A DNA stretch of 48,106 nt from contig NZ_JACSRD010000086.1 of assembly GCF_014879935.1 (NCBI RefSeq), positions 1 through 48,106 on the forward strand, read 5' to 3'. The stretch comes from Prosthecobacter sp. (GTDB lineage: Bacteria; Verrucomicrobiota; Verrucomicrobiia; Verrucomicrobiales; Verrucomicrobiaceae). The notes under the pieces were generated by a model. It was not told the DNA's origin, did no database searches, and saw nothing but the letters and a program-made list of their open reading frames with translations. A program made the position numbers and the translations under genes. Shown in pieces: positions 17,467 through 25,393 of this stretch (within the stretch, counting starts at the first letter, position 1; every line of letters starts with the position of its first letter).

Positions 17467-17658
17467 TCAATGCTCCTTTTTCGCCTCGTGCTTCTCCTCT
17501 TTCGCGTGAGGATCGGCATGGGAGTCGCCATGACCTTCACCGTGGGCCTTGTGCATGCCTTCATGCAACACCTTGGTTTCCTCGAAAGAGTGCTTGTCAC
17601 AGGAAACGGAGGCGAGGATGAAGGCGGCGGCGCAGAGAAAAATCGGAGCGGTTTTCAT
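17467..17658 (-). CDS. small His-rich putative lipoprotein
   Basis: A 63-residue protein starting with a lipoprotein-like signal (KTAPIFLCAAAFILASVSC); the Cys at residue 20 could be lipidated although the lipobox (S-V-S-C) is not canonical. The mature part is rich in His, Lys and Glu (HEGMHKAHGEGHGDSHADPH), which suggests metal binding. I know no family for it. It directly precedes, and nearly overlaps, the C39-like peptidase gene, so a joint envelope function is likely. ATG 17658 is the only start that gives a signal peptide. Confidence 0.68.
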   Translation of the reverse strand: MKTAPIFLCAAAFILASVSCDKHSFEETKVLHEGMHKAHGEGHGDSHADPHAKEEKHEAKKEH

Positions 17659-17769
17659 GGAGGTTCGAGGCCGCCATCCTATCGCCCGAAACCCCTCGCG
17701 CAAATGGCAAATCAAGCGCGTAGGCGCGTTCACCAGAACGCGAAACCACGGACGCAAACACCCGCCCAA

Positions 17770-17787
17770 CCCGCTCTGGCGAGCGGG
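17770..17787. terminator. stem-loop one base after the acyl-CoA synthetase stop
   Basis: CCCGCTC, loop TGGC, GAGCGGG, a perfect 7-bp stem, begins one base beyond the TAG of the minus-strand gene. It resembles a REP unit used as a transcript end; no T-tract. Confidence 0.45.
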
Positions 17788-17788
17788 C

Positions 17789-19891
17789 CTACTGACGCAC
17801 CACGACCCGTGCGTCCAGCGCCACAACACCTTCGGCCGAGGTGAGCAGCGGGTTGATGTCCAGCTCCACGATGCGCCGTTCCTGATGCACCAGACGTGCG
17901 AAGCGGACCAGCGCCTCCTCCAGTGCCGCAAGGTCGGCAGGTGGACGGCCGCGCACACCTTTCAGCACCTTGAAAATCTTCGTCTGCTCGATCCAGCGGC
18001 GTGCCAGGGCACGATTCAGCGGCGGCAGGGCCAGCGCACGGTCCTGCAGCACCTCCACCAGCGTGCCACCGGCCCCAACCAGCAGCACCGGGCCGAATTG
18101 AGGGTCGGTGCTGGCTCCGAGGATCAACTCGGTGCCCTGCCCCGTGATCATCCGCTGCACCGTCACGCCCTCAAATGCCGCGACGTCGTGTTTGGCAGCC
18201 ACATTCGAGCGAATCGTCCGCCACGCCTGACGCACAGCATTCGCATCCCGCAGATCGAGCATCACGCCGCCGCAGTCGCTCTTATGCGTGATGGTGGCGG
18301 ACAGCAGTTTGACCACGACAGGAAATCCGATCGCCTCCGCAGCCGAGACGGCAGCATCCTCGTCGTAAGCCGCACGGGTTTCGACAATGGGAATGCCGGC
18401 GACTTGCAGCAGTTGTTTCGCCTCCAGCTCCGTCAACAGCGTGCGGCCGCTCTTCAGCACGGCATCGATCATGTCGCCCACCACCGGCAGTTCCTCGCCT
18501 TCGTGCTCGGCATGCGCCTCGCGGGTTTCGCTCAGCCATAGCAACCTCAACCGGTGCTCGCGCATGCGCACGAAGGCCAGCGCGGCCTCGTCTGGATAAT
18601 CATACGTGGGAACACCGGCCGCATTCAGGATGCCGCGGCCTTCATTCACACTCTGGGCGCCCATCCAGCTCGCCAGCAGCGGCTTGCCGTTCTCCTTCAC
18701 GACATTCACCAGTTCCCGGGCCGTGGCGGTGGGATTTGTCATGGCCTGCGGCGTCAGAATGGCCAGCACACCGTCCACAATCGCGTCATTCTTCGCCACA
18801 CGCAGCGCGGTGGCAAAACGGGCCGCGTCCGCGTCTCCCAGCACATCCACCGGATTGTGATGGCTCCACGATTCCGGCAACACCTCGTCCAAGGCATCAA
18901 GCGTCTCGTCGGAAAGCGGTGCCACCTCGCCACCGCCGAGCACGAGCGCATCCGTCGCGAGCGCTCCAGGGCCGCCCGCATTCGTGACAATCGCCAGACG
19001 GGGCCCGACCGGAAGCGGCTGCTTCGCCAGCACCTCCGCCATGTCGAAAAGCTCCTCAATGGTGTCCACACGCAGCACGCCGCTTTGCCGCAGAGCCGCA
19101 TCCAGCACCGCATCGCTGCCCGTCATCGCGCCCGTGTGAGACGCCGCAGCCTTCGAGGCCTCCGCCGTGCGGCCGACCTTGATCACCACGATCGGTTTGT
19201 GCGCCGCCACCTCACGAGCGGCTTCGAGAAACGCCGTCGCATCCCCACCGACCGATTCCATGTACATCACGATGCTCTGCGTGTGCGGATCGTTGCCAAA
19301 ATGCCGGATCAAATCGCCCCAGCCCACGTCCGCCATCGCTCCGGTCGAAACGAACGCACTGAAGCCGACATGCTGGTCGTGGCTCCAATCGAGGATGGCC
19401 GTGCAAAGCGCCCCGCTCTGGCTCAGGAAGGCCACGCGCCCAGGACGAGCCATGCTGCTGGCAAAGGTGGCGTTCAAACCCGTGTGCGGATTCATCAGAC
19501 CGAGACAATTCGGCCCGATCAACCGCACGCCATGCCGTTTCGCCGCCTCCAGTGTCTGTTTTTCCAGATCTGAGCCCTGTGCGCCGGTTTCCTTGAATCC
19601 AGCCGAGATCACGACCACCGCTTTCACACCCGCCACACCGGCATCTTCGACAATTTGCGGCACGGTTGCCGCCGGAGTCACCACCATCACCAGATCCGGC
19701 ACCTCCGGCAGCGCGGCGATGTTTGGGAACGCCTTCACACCGAAAACCTCCGACCGCTTCACGTTCACCGGAAAGACCTTGCCGCTGAACAACCGCAGAT
19801 TCTCCCAAATGGCCCGCCCGACGCTGCCCTCCCGCTCGGTGGCTCCGATCAAGGCGACGCTGTGAGGCTGGAAGAAGGAATGGAGAGACAT
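17789..19891 (-). CDS. ADP-forming acyl-CoA synthetase (acetate-CoA ligase), fused alpha and beta subunits
   Basis: A 700-residue NDP-forming acyl-CoA synthetase, interconverting acyl-CoA + ADP + Pi and acid + ATP + CoA. Domains in order: CoA-binding ([22 protein letters not shown]), Rossmann-like ligase domain with [12 protein letters not shown] and [16 protein letters not shown], the phosphorylated His252 in [11 protein letters not shown], and from about residue 480 an ATP-grasp_5 beta half ([62 protein letters not shown]). No GNAT domain, so it is not a Pat-type acetyltransferase. Single-chain forms occur in many bacteria; the acid substrate is not evident. It is a single gene, with a hairpin at its 3' end. 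Confidence 0.93.
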   Translation of the reverse strand: MSLHSFFQPHSVALIGATEREGSVGRAIWENLRLFSGKVFPVNVKRSEVFGVKAFPNIAALPEVPDLVMVVTPAATVPQIVEDAGVAGVKAVVVISAGFKETGAQGSDLEKQTLEAAKRHGVRLIGPNCLGLMNPHTGLNATFASSMARPGRVAFLSQSGALCTAILDWSHDQHVGFSAFVSTGAMADVGWGDLIRHFGNDPHTQSIVMYMESVGGDATAFLEAAREVAAHKPIVVIKVGRTAEASKAAASHTGAMTGSDAVLDAALRQSGVLRVDTIEELFDMAEVLAKQPLPVGPRLAIVTNAGGPGALATDALVLGGGEVAPLSDETLDALDEVLPESWSHHNPVDVLGDADAARFATALRVAKNDAIVDGVLAILTPQAMTNPTATARELVNVVKENGKPLLASWMGAQSVNEGRGILNAAGVPTYDYPDEAALAFVRMREHRLRLLWLSETREAHAEHEGEELPVVGDMIDAVLKSGRTLLTELEAKQLLQVAGIPIVETRAAYDEDAAVSAAEAIGFPVVVKLLSATITHKSDCGGVMLDLRDANAVRQAWRTIRSNVAAKHDVAAFEGVTVQRMITGQGTELILGASTDPQFGPVLLVGAGGTLVEVLQDRALALPPLNRALARRWIEQTKIFKVLKGVRGRPPADLAALEEALVRFARLVHQERRIVELDINPLLTSAEGVVALDARVVVRQ

Positions 19892-19957
19892 CGTGTGATA
19901 CTACGAGTGGAGTGGGCGAAGTCTCAGCACATGTTGCTCACAAGTTGGCTCAACCTG

Positions 19958-20386
19958 TTATTGTCCACGCACCGGCTTCGTCAGTGTTGGCACCGGAGTG
20001 TCGCCGTGCATGATTGGCGGCAAACTGTCGATAGAACACGGCAGTCCACGCGCCTTGCGCTCCTCAGCATGGCGATTCATCCACTGATCAGCGAGATCAC
20101 TTTGTCCATGCCTCGAATACCATTCAATCAAGCCAAGCATGTACTCCATGTCGCCCTTCTGCGCTTCAACCAAGGCTTTGTCAAAATCAGCCTCATCGTA
20201 AAGCAATGTCTTGGATCCCTTTGGAGGCAGCAGCAATCGCCTGCCTGATGGTGATAGCGTGGAAGCATTCTCAACAGCAACCACCTGTGGCTCTTCAGGC
20301 TCTCGTATGGAAGTAAACAGCCAGCAGTTCAGCGCTGTGGCACCAAGAACCAGCACGGCAAGCATGATGAACTGCGAATACTTCAT
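19958..20386 (-). CDS. membrane-anchored hypothetical protein
   Basis: A 142-residue protein with an N-terminal transmembrane or uncleaved signal segment (MLAVLVLGATALNCWLF) followed by a hydrophilic domain. The part DFDKALVEAQKGDMEYMLGLIEWYSRHGQSDLADQWMNRHAEERKARG resembles a single Sel1/TPR-like helical repeat. No family recognised. It ends 66 bp upstream of the acyl-CoA synthetase start and is probably transcribed with it or separately; its base composition is slightly more AT-rich than its neighbours. Confidence 0.62.
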   Translation of the reverse strand: MKYSQFIMLAVLVLGATALNCWLFTSIREPEEPQVVAVENASTLSPSGRRLLLPPKGSKTLLYDEADFDKALVEAQKGDMEYMLGLIEWYSRHGQSDLADQWMNRHAEERKARGLPCSIDSLPPIMHGDTPVPTLTKPVRGQ

Positions 20387-20454
20387 GATCTCATTATAAG
20401 ACGAACTGGAAGAAATTTGAAGAGGCTTTGTTCCAACCTCAACTTCAAGTCAGA

Positions 20455-20616
20455 TCATCGTTCCCCTCCCCCCGCACAACACGACCCACAGGTCACATAG
20501 CAGTCATCGCAGATGGTCTCGTCTCCGAATTTCGACGCGCCCGGCCTGCCGCAGCATTCACAGGCAGGTTGAATTGATCCACGGCTTCCATTACTCCCGT
20601 GAATCGAGAATCTCAT
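20455..20616 (-). CDS. small zinc-ribbon protein, copy B
   Basis: A 53-residue frame, starting 26 bp inside the end of the toxin-like gene. It carries CECC, ICDDCY and CGSCC, i.e. three Cys-x2-Cys knuckles typical of a small zinc-binding protein. It is closely similar to copy A at 21543-21704 from residue 18 onward (shared blocks GASKFGDE, ICDDCYV, CGSCCAG) and has exactly the same length. The first 17 residues differ and derive from the toxin gene's 3' end in another frame, so the start is less sure than the zinc-ribbon core. Function unknown. Confidence 0.66.
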   Translation of the reverse strand: MRFSIHGSNGSRGSIQPACECCGRPGASKFGDETICDDCYVTCGSCCAGGGER

Positions 20617-21280
20617 CCAGCACGCGCGCCGCTAGTTCCATGCATACGGCGGCGACGGCGTTCCAATCATGCCAGCGTGGCGCGAGGTTCTTGTATTCGG
20701 CAAGATTCGTTCCTTCCAGATCGAAGGGCTGGGGCGTGGCGAGCTGGATGGCGAGCTGTTGCAGAGGCGATTCGCCGCCGGGTTGGGGATAGAGCGCGTC
20801 AAAGGAGCGCAGCGCCTCCACCGCCGCTGGCAGGCCGAGATGAACAGCCATCGCCACGAGGTCCACATAGTCGCGGGTGGCGTTGCGACGCAAGATGAGC
20901 ACGGCCTTGATGCGCAGCATTTCCGCCGGTGTGGGCAGGCACAGCGTGTCTCCAGCCACCGCGATCTCCTGCGTCTCCAGCGGTGCCTCGCGAATAAGCT
21001 GGCGGATGCCCGTCTCGATGCCATCCAGGCTGCCGAGGATGAGCACCGGTCGGTTCACCCGCGCCGTGAGCCAGCCTGCCACGGACTCGAGATCCGCCAG
21101 GACTTCATCGAAGCGCTGCCGCAAATCCGGAATGACATGGTCCGCATCACGCGAAAAGCGATGCTGTGCATGCACAGCGGCAGCCGTCCCGCCCACAAGC
21201 ACGGCATGCGGCACGATCTGCTGCAACCGCGTGGCGGCGGAGAGCACTTCATCCCACGGTGGCAGAGAGTCGCTGGACAT
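20591..21280 (-). CDS. nucleotidyltransferase AbiEii-type toxin
   Basis: A 229-residue protein resembling the AbiEii/AbiGii nucleotidyltransferase toxin family (type IV toxin-antitoxin and phage-exclusion systems). Visible are HAVLVGGTAAAVHAQHRFSRDADHVI (the GG-x-A...S-x-D-x-D nucleotidyltransferase motif), PAEMLRIKAVLILRRNATRDYVDLVAMA (the Lys and DY-D-L region) and an otherwise helical C-terminus. The nucleotidyltransferase core seems intact. The start overlaps the upstream putative antitoxin by 32 bp, the usual arrangement. Such enzymes transfer nucleotides to tRNA or other acceptors; the actual target here is unknown. Confidence 0.78.
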   Translation of the reverse strand: MSSDSLPPWDEVLSAATRLQQIVPHAVLVGGTAAAVHAQHRFSRDADHVIPDLRQRFDEVLADLESVAGWLTARVNRPVLILGSLDGIETGIRQLIREAPLETQEIAVAGDTLCLPTPAEMLRIKAVLILRRNATRDYVDLVAMAVHLGLPAAVEALRSFDALYPQPGGESPLQQLAIQLATPQPFDLEGTNLAEYKNLAPRWHDWNAVAAVCMELAARVLDEILDSRE

Positions 21281-21488
21281 ATTTGTTCCAAAAGCTCAGG
21301 CGCTGGGCGTTTTCCTGACGCGGCTCGCGGGTGAGACTGCCACACACGCGGCGGATTCGCTCCCTCACCTCTGCATCGCGATGCGCCGCACGCCGCAACG
21401 CCACCCAATCACGCCAGCCTCCACGGCGGATGATGTCATCCACGGCGGCGGGCGTGAACTCCTGAGACTGGAGGTGGCGGTGCTGCAT
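21249..21488 (-). CDS. putative antitoxin/partner of AbiEii-like toxin
   Basis: A 79-residue basic protein (EFTPAAVDDIIRRGGW, DWVALRRAAHRDAEVRERI, QRLSFWNKYV) that immediately precedes and overlaps the nucleotidyltransferase gene. Small helical proteins with a DWxxLRRAA...RI pattern ending in ...FWxxYV are commonly found beside such nucleotidyltransferases, which supports an antitoxin or specificity-factor role; I cannot see a classic HTH. ATG 21488 is chosen; the frame also opens at 21539 with a less plausible N-terminus. Confidence 0.62.
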   Translation of the reverse strand: MQHRHLQSQEFTPAAVDDIIRRGGWRDWVALRRAAHRDAEVRERIRRVCGSLTREPRQENAQRLSFWNKYVQRLSATVG

Positions 21489-21542
21489 GATAGCCGGAGT
21501 ATCGCCACCGCAGGCCGGAATGGCAACGGCCAAAGTCATGCC

Positions 21543-21704
21543 TTACAGCTCCTCACCTGCACAACACGATCCACACGCCACGTAGCAGTCATCGCAGATG
21601 AACTCGTCGCCAAACTTCGACGCGCCCGGCTTGCCGCAGCGGTCGCAGGCAGGTTGTGGTTGCTCCGAGGCGGGCGTGGGTAGGATGGGCTCGTTCTCGC
21701 TCAT
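21543..21704 (-). CDS. small zinc-ribbon protein, copy A
   Basis: A 53-residue protein, SENEPILPTPASEQPQP followed by a zinc-binding core with CDRC, ICDDCY and CGSCC. Its start codon complement CAT (21702-21704) overlaps the ATG of the divergent secreted protein (21703). An upstream in-frame ATG at 21740 would overlap that gene even more. Its nucleotide sequence closely matches copy B at 20455-20616, and the two copies bracket the toxin-antitoxin cassette. No family recognised; similar Cys-rich micro-proteins occur in planctomycetes and verrucomicrobia. Confidence 0.75.
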   Translation of the reverse strand: MSENEPILPTPASEQPQPACDRCGKPGASKFGDEFICDDCYVACGSCCAGEEL

Positions 21705-22929
21705 GCTTCGACTTTTCCTCTCCTGCCTCATCCTTGCCACGATTGCCAGTGCTCAAAACGCCGACCCATTTCCCAAGCCGCCGAATGTGAAGGGCATCCA
21801 GGTGCAGATGACGGATGATGCGCTGGCACTGGGGATTCATCATGCGACGATCAATGTAAACATCACGGCGCTGTATTCACCGAAGTCACAGCCCGCCAAA
21901 GGCGAGTTCGTGTGGAATGAGAACTACCTCGCGTCGCTCGACCAGCAGATCAAACCCCTCTCGGATGCAGGCGTGGTCGTTTACCTGATCATCATCGCTT
22001 ATCCGTCGAAGAATCCGGCGATCAACGCGGTGACGCTGCATCAGGCGCACCGGAAGGATCTCAAGTTCACCGTGGGTGCGCCGAACACAACGAACGGCTT
22101 CTTTTCCGCGGTGATCGGCATGCTGGCGGAGCGTTGGAGCGGTGCTCACCCGGAGCATGGCCGTGTGTGGGGCTGGATCATCGGCAACGAGGCCAATTCG
22201 CACTTCCTCTGGAACAACCTGGGCCTCGCGCCACTCGAAACGGCCGCTTCAGAGTATGAAAAGGCAGTGCGGCAGGCGCAGCAGGCGATTCGCCGGCATT
22301 CGCAGCAGGCGCGGGTGTATTTGTCCTTCGATCATCACTGGAGCATCGGCATGCACAATGTCAGCGCGCAGGAAGCGGTGCCAGGACGCGACTTCCTCGA
22401 CACCTTCGCGCGTCTGGCCCGCGAGCGAGGCGACTTCGACTGGAACATCGCCTGGCATCCCTACCCGGAGAACCTGGGCAATCCACGTGCCTGGGCGGAT
22501 CCGAACGTGACGCACGATGACAGCACGGTGAAAGTGACCTTCAAGAACCTCGACGTGCTGCCAAAGCACCTCGAAAAGCCCGAACTGCTCTTTGCCGGCA
22601 AGCCGCGACGCATCATCCTGAGCGAGCAGGGCTTTCACACGCTGCTGACGCCCGATGGTGAAAAGCTCCAGGCGGCCGCGTTTGCCTACGCCTGGGAGAA
22701 AGTGCTGACGCTGCCGACGATTGACGCCTTCATCTACCATCGTCATGTCGATCATGCGCACGAGGGAGGTGTTCGTTTCGGCCTGTGGCGGAACAAGCCG
22801 CACTCCGTCGTCGAACCGCACAGCACGAAGCTGATCTACGATCTGTTCAAGAAGGCTGGCACAGCCGAGTGGCGTGCGGCGGCCGATGCGCTGCTGCCGG
22901 TGACCGGTTTGAAGGCGTGGAGTGAGTGA
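21703..22929 (+). CDS. secreted DUF5722-like protein (putative TIM-barrel glycosidase-like)
   Basis: A 408-residue exported protein: signal peptide LRLFLSCLILATIASAQN, then VKGIQVQMTDDALALGIHHATINVNI, VVYLIIIAYPSK, FTVGAPNTTNGFFSAVIGMLAERW, VWGWIIGNEANSH (NE pair as in barrel glycosidases), VYLSFDHHW, DFDWNIAWHPYPENLGNP and RRIILSEQGFHT (second acidic residue). This layout fits DUF5722, a family with a GH-like barrel. The NE and SEQ positions suggest catalytic acids, but activity is unproven. An ATG at 21685 is an alternative start. It is followed after 21 bp by a membrane acyltransferase, perhaps an operon modifying or degrading an exopolysaccharide. Confidence 0.8.
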   Translation: MLRLFLSCLILATIASAQNADPFPKPPNVKGIQVQMTDDALALGIHHATINVNITALYSPKSQPAKGEFVWNENYLASLDQQIKPLSDAGVVVYLIIIAYPSKNPAINAVTLHQAHRKDLKFTVGAPNTTNGFFSAVIGMLAERWSGAHPEHGRVWGWIIGNEANSHFLWNNLGLAPLETAASEYEKAVRQAQQAIRRHSQQARVYLSFDHHWSIGMHNVSAQEAVPGRDFLDTFARLARERGDFDWNIAWHPYPENLGNPRAWADPNVTHDDSTVKVTFKNLDVLPKHLEKPELLFAGKPRRIILSEQGFHTLLTPDGEKLQAAAFAYAWEKVLTLPTIDAFIYHRHVDHAHEGGVRFGLWRNKPHSVVEPHSTKLIYDLFKKAGTAEWRAAADALLPVTGLKAWSE

Positions 22930-22950
22930 ACGCCTCTGCTGAAGCCTCGT

Positions 22951-24108
22951 ATGTCATCGCCTACCGATCGCATCCACGCCTTGGACAACCTCCGGGCGGC
23001 CATCATGTTCATGGGCATCACGCACCACTCAGCGCTGGCCTTCACCGTCACCCCGCTGCGGTGGATGATCCAGGACCGGAGCACCAGTTTCGGCTTCGAT
23101 GCGATGGTCGCGGCCGGCGAAGGCTTTCGCATGCAGATGTTCTTCCTCCTGGCCGGATTCTTTGGCCGAATGCTGATGGGACGTATGAGCTTGAAAGGCT
23201 TCCTGTGGCAGCGGGGACAGCGGATCGGCGCACCGTTCGCCCTCAGCCTGGTCACGCTCGTTCCGGTCTCAAACTTGATCTGGAGCTGGGGGGCGAATGC
23301 GCAGAGATGGGCGTTTCCCAGCACGACTTCGGACTGGCTGGGCCTGTTCAGCACGCCGGGCCATCTCTGGTTTCTGGAGATGCTGATCATCCTCCAGGCT
23401 GGTGCCGCAGTCTGCGTGTGGACAAGATACCCCGCACCGTCCCGCAGCCGGTGTCACCGGCTGGATGCGGCCTTTGACTGGCTGGTGGCGCATCCCTGGC
23501 GTCTGTGGGCTCTACTGCCAGCGACGGTGCTTTTGATGTGGCCGAGTCCGGCGCCCGGCCAGGTGCTGGCCAAAGGTGCGAGCTTCTGGCTGCCGGTCCA
23601 CGCGGTCAGTTACTACGGACTGTTTTTTGTCCTCGGCTGGTGGCTGCACCGTCGCCCAGGGGCGCTGGAAAGACTCTCTGCCGGATTCAAGGGGCACCTG
23701 TCGCTCAGTCTTCTGTCTTTCCCTGCGTTCGGCCTCGCGCTGCTCATGCGGCCAGCTCCCGATGATCCTTGGTTCATCGCGTTCAAGGTGTTCACCTTGC
23801 TGGCGGCATCACTGTTCGCATGGGCCACCGTTTTTGCGATGACGGCCTGGTTCATGCGTCATGCGAACTGCCATCGGCCACTGATCCGTCATCTCTCGAA
23901 CTCGTCCTACTGGTGTTATCTCGTGCACCTGCCGTTGGTTCTCTGGCTTCATGGCGTCACGGCCCCCTGGAACATCAATTGCTGGATGAAATTCGGTTTC
24001 GTGGTGCTGGTCACCACGGCGGCTTCATTGCTGTCCTACGAGTGCTGTGTCCGACGCACCTGGCTTGGCTGGCTTCTGAACGGCCGGAAGCAGGCGGCGG
24101 CCGCGTGA
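22951..24108 (+). CDS. integral membrane acyltransferase (acyltransferase 3 / OpgC-like)
   Basis: A 385-residue polytopic protein of the acyltransferase_3 family. The opening RIHALDNLRAAIMFMGITHHSALAF has the characteristic ALDxLR and a His in helix 1 used for acyl transfer. About ten hydrophobic segments follow, among them FFLLAGFFGRMLM, LWFLEMLIILQAG, YYGLFFVLGWWLHRR, AWATVFAMTAWFM and SNSSYWCYLVHLPLVLWLH, the last being a conserved element in OpgC/MdoC-like enzymes. Such proteins O-acylate or succinylate periplasmic glucans or surface sugars. It is probably co-transcribed with the DUF5722-like gene and is followed by a rho-independent-type hairpin. Confidence 0.88.
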   Translation: MSSPTDRIHALDNLRAAIMFMGITHHSALAFTVTPLRWMIQDRSTSFGFDAMVAAGEGFRMQMFFLLAGFFGRMLMGRMSLKGFLWQRGQRIGAPFALSLVTLVPVSNLIWSWGANAQRWAFPSTTSDWLGLFSTPGHLWFLEMLIILQAGAAVCVWTRYPAPSRSRCHRLDAAFDWLVAHPWRLWALLPATVLLMWPSPAPGQVLAKGASFWLPVHAVSYYGLFFVLGWWLHRRPGALERLSAGFKGHLSLSLLSFPAFGLALLMRPAPDDPWFIAFKVFTLLAASLFAWATVFAMTAWFMRHANCHRPLIRHLSNSSYWCYLVHLPLVLWLHGVTAPWNINCWMKFGFVVLVTTAASLLSYECCVRRTWLGWLLNGRKQAAAA

Positions 24109-24111
24109 TGG

Positions 24112-24133
24112 AGGCGCCGCATGCGCGCCTTTT
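24112..24133 (+). terminator. intrinsic terminator after the acyltransferase gene
   Basis: AGGCGC, 7-nt loop, GCGCCT followed by TTTTG, 4 bp after the stop. The remaining 270 bp to the AraC gene hold no gene or motif I can support. Confidence 0.6.
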
Positions 24134-24407
24134 GTCGTGGTCTGATACAAAAATCGCACATGCGTGTCCTGATATGACGAGTGCGATGCGGCATCTGAGT
24201 GGTGGCACGCATGTTGCGGTTCCGGCAGTCACCCCCAAAACACCTCCAATGAACGACCTGTTCCCTCGCACCTTCTGACCGGCCCGGCCCGCGCCTTCGC
24301 GCCCATGCTGGATTCGCACAGCGGTCCGGCACCCCCCTCTCTCTTCGCAGCCTGAATGAGCGGCGCAAGGGCCAGCAACCCGTCGGGTCGAGTCCAGAGC
24401 AAAGACG

Positions 24408-25280
24408 ATGATACGCATTGTCGAAAAGCCCCCGCCCATCGCGACCACTGAACTGGTGGCATGCGGCATCGTGCGCGGGCCGGATTTCGGCTGTGAATGG
24501 CATCATCATCCCGAATGCGAGATCACGCTGGTGGTGAAGGGCGGCACGGAGCGGCTGGTGGGCAACCGGATCACACCCATCACACCCGGGGACCTGGTGT
24601 TCCTCGGTGCGAACGTGCCGCACGACTACCGGAACCAGGCCACGGCGGATCATGCGGCGTCTGACGAGGTGGAGGCCATCGTGGTGCAGTTCCTGCCACG
24701 CCTTCCCGGCCAGGAGGACTGGTTGCACCGCTCCTCAATGAAGCCGGTGCAGCGCCTGTTCGAGCGGGCCGCCCAAGGGCTGGAGGTGCATGGCATCACG
24801 CGGCTGACCGCCGCGCGCATCATGCATGACATGCCGCGGACCCAGGGCATGAAGCGGGTCATCCTCCTGCTGCAGTTGCTGGATCTTCTGGCCAACTCCG
24901 AGGAGGTGAATGAGATCTCATCAGCCGCGATGCCTCTGCCAAGACCAGGATCCGGAGACCGCCTCGGTGTCGTCTGTGACTACATCGAGGCTCACCTGCC
25001 GGAGCCCATCTATGTGGAAGAACTCGCCGTCATGGTGGGGCTTGGCAGAAGCGCCTTCAGCCGCCTGTTCAAGCGCGGCACAGGACGCAGCGTGCCGCAG
25101 TATGTGAATGACCTGCGAATCGCCCGCGCATGCCTGCTGCTGGTCGGGACCGACCTCACCGTGAGCCAGATCGCGATGGACTGCGGTTTCGTGTCGCCGG
25201 CTCATTTCCAACGTCAGTTTAGAGAGCATCAACATTGCACACCGCTGGCTTACCGAAGCCAGATGAGCTCGAAATCGTGA
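24408..25280 (+). CDS. AraC family transcriptional regulator with N-terminal cupin
   Basis: A 290-residue regulator. The N-terminal cupin (CEWHHHPECEITLVVKGGTERLVGNRITPITPGDLVFLGANVPHDY) probably senses a sugar or related ligand and contains the HHH/PHD positions. The C-terminal two-HTH AraC domain (VVCDYIEAHLPEPIYVEELAVMVGLGRSAFSRLFKRGTGRSVPQYVNDLRIARACLLL, then VSQIAMDCGFVSPAHFQRQFREH) is complete. It lies immediately upstream of the giant PEP-CTERM gene in the same direction, with dyad symmetries between them, so regulation of that gene is a reasonable guess, not shown by the sequence. Confidence 0.94.
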   Translation: MIRIVEKPPPIATTELVACGIVRGPDFGCEWHHHPECEITLVVKGGTERLVGNRITPITPGDLVFLGANVPHDYRNQATADHAASDEVEAIVVQFLPRLPGQEDWLHRSSMKPVQRLFERAAQGLEVHGITRLTAARIMHDMPRTQGMKRVILLLQLLDLLANSEEVNEISSAAMPLPRPGSGDRLGVVCDYIEAHLPEPIYVEELAVMVGLGRSAFSRLFKRGTGRSVPQYVNDLRIARACLLLVGTDLTVSQIAMDCGFVSPAHFQRQFREHQHCTPLAYRSQMSSKS

Positions 25281-25285
25281 TGCCA

Positions 25286-25302
25286 TGTGCATTCAGTGCA
25301 CA
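25286..25302. promoter_or_regulatory. dyad TGTGCA-N5-TGCACA
   Basis: A perfect 6-bp inverted repeat with a 5-nt spacer starts 6 bp after the AraC stop and about 90 bp before the giant gene. It is a possible operator; without a known binding protein this is speculative. Confidence 0.35.
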
Positions 25303-25374
25303 AATAGCGTCTTCTTTGCGCGATTTGGGGACTGCATGAACGGAAGGATGGTCCCCCATGTGCTTAGAGAAGCG

Positions 25375-25390
25375 GAGCTGACGTCAGCTC
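25375..25390. promoter_or_regulatory. 16-bp perfect palindrome directly upstream of the giant gene start
   Basis: GAGCTGACGTCAGCTC is a perfect palindrome ending 3 bp before ATG 25394. It covers the place where a ribosome site should be and includes the only GGAG-like sequence. It could be an operator or, as RNA, a structure that sequesters the start site. Confidence 0.5.
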
Positions 25391-25393
25391 ACT

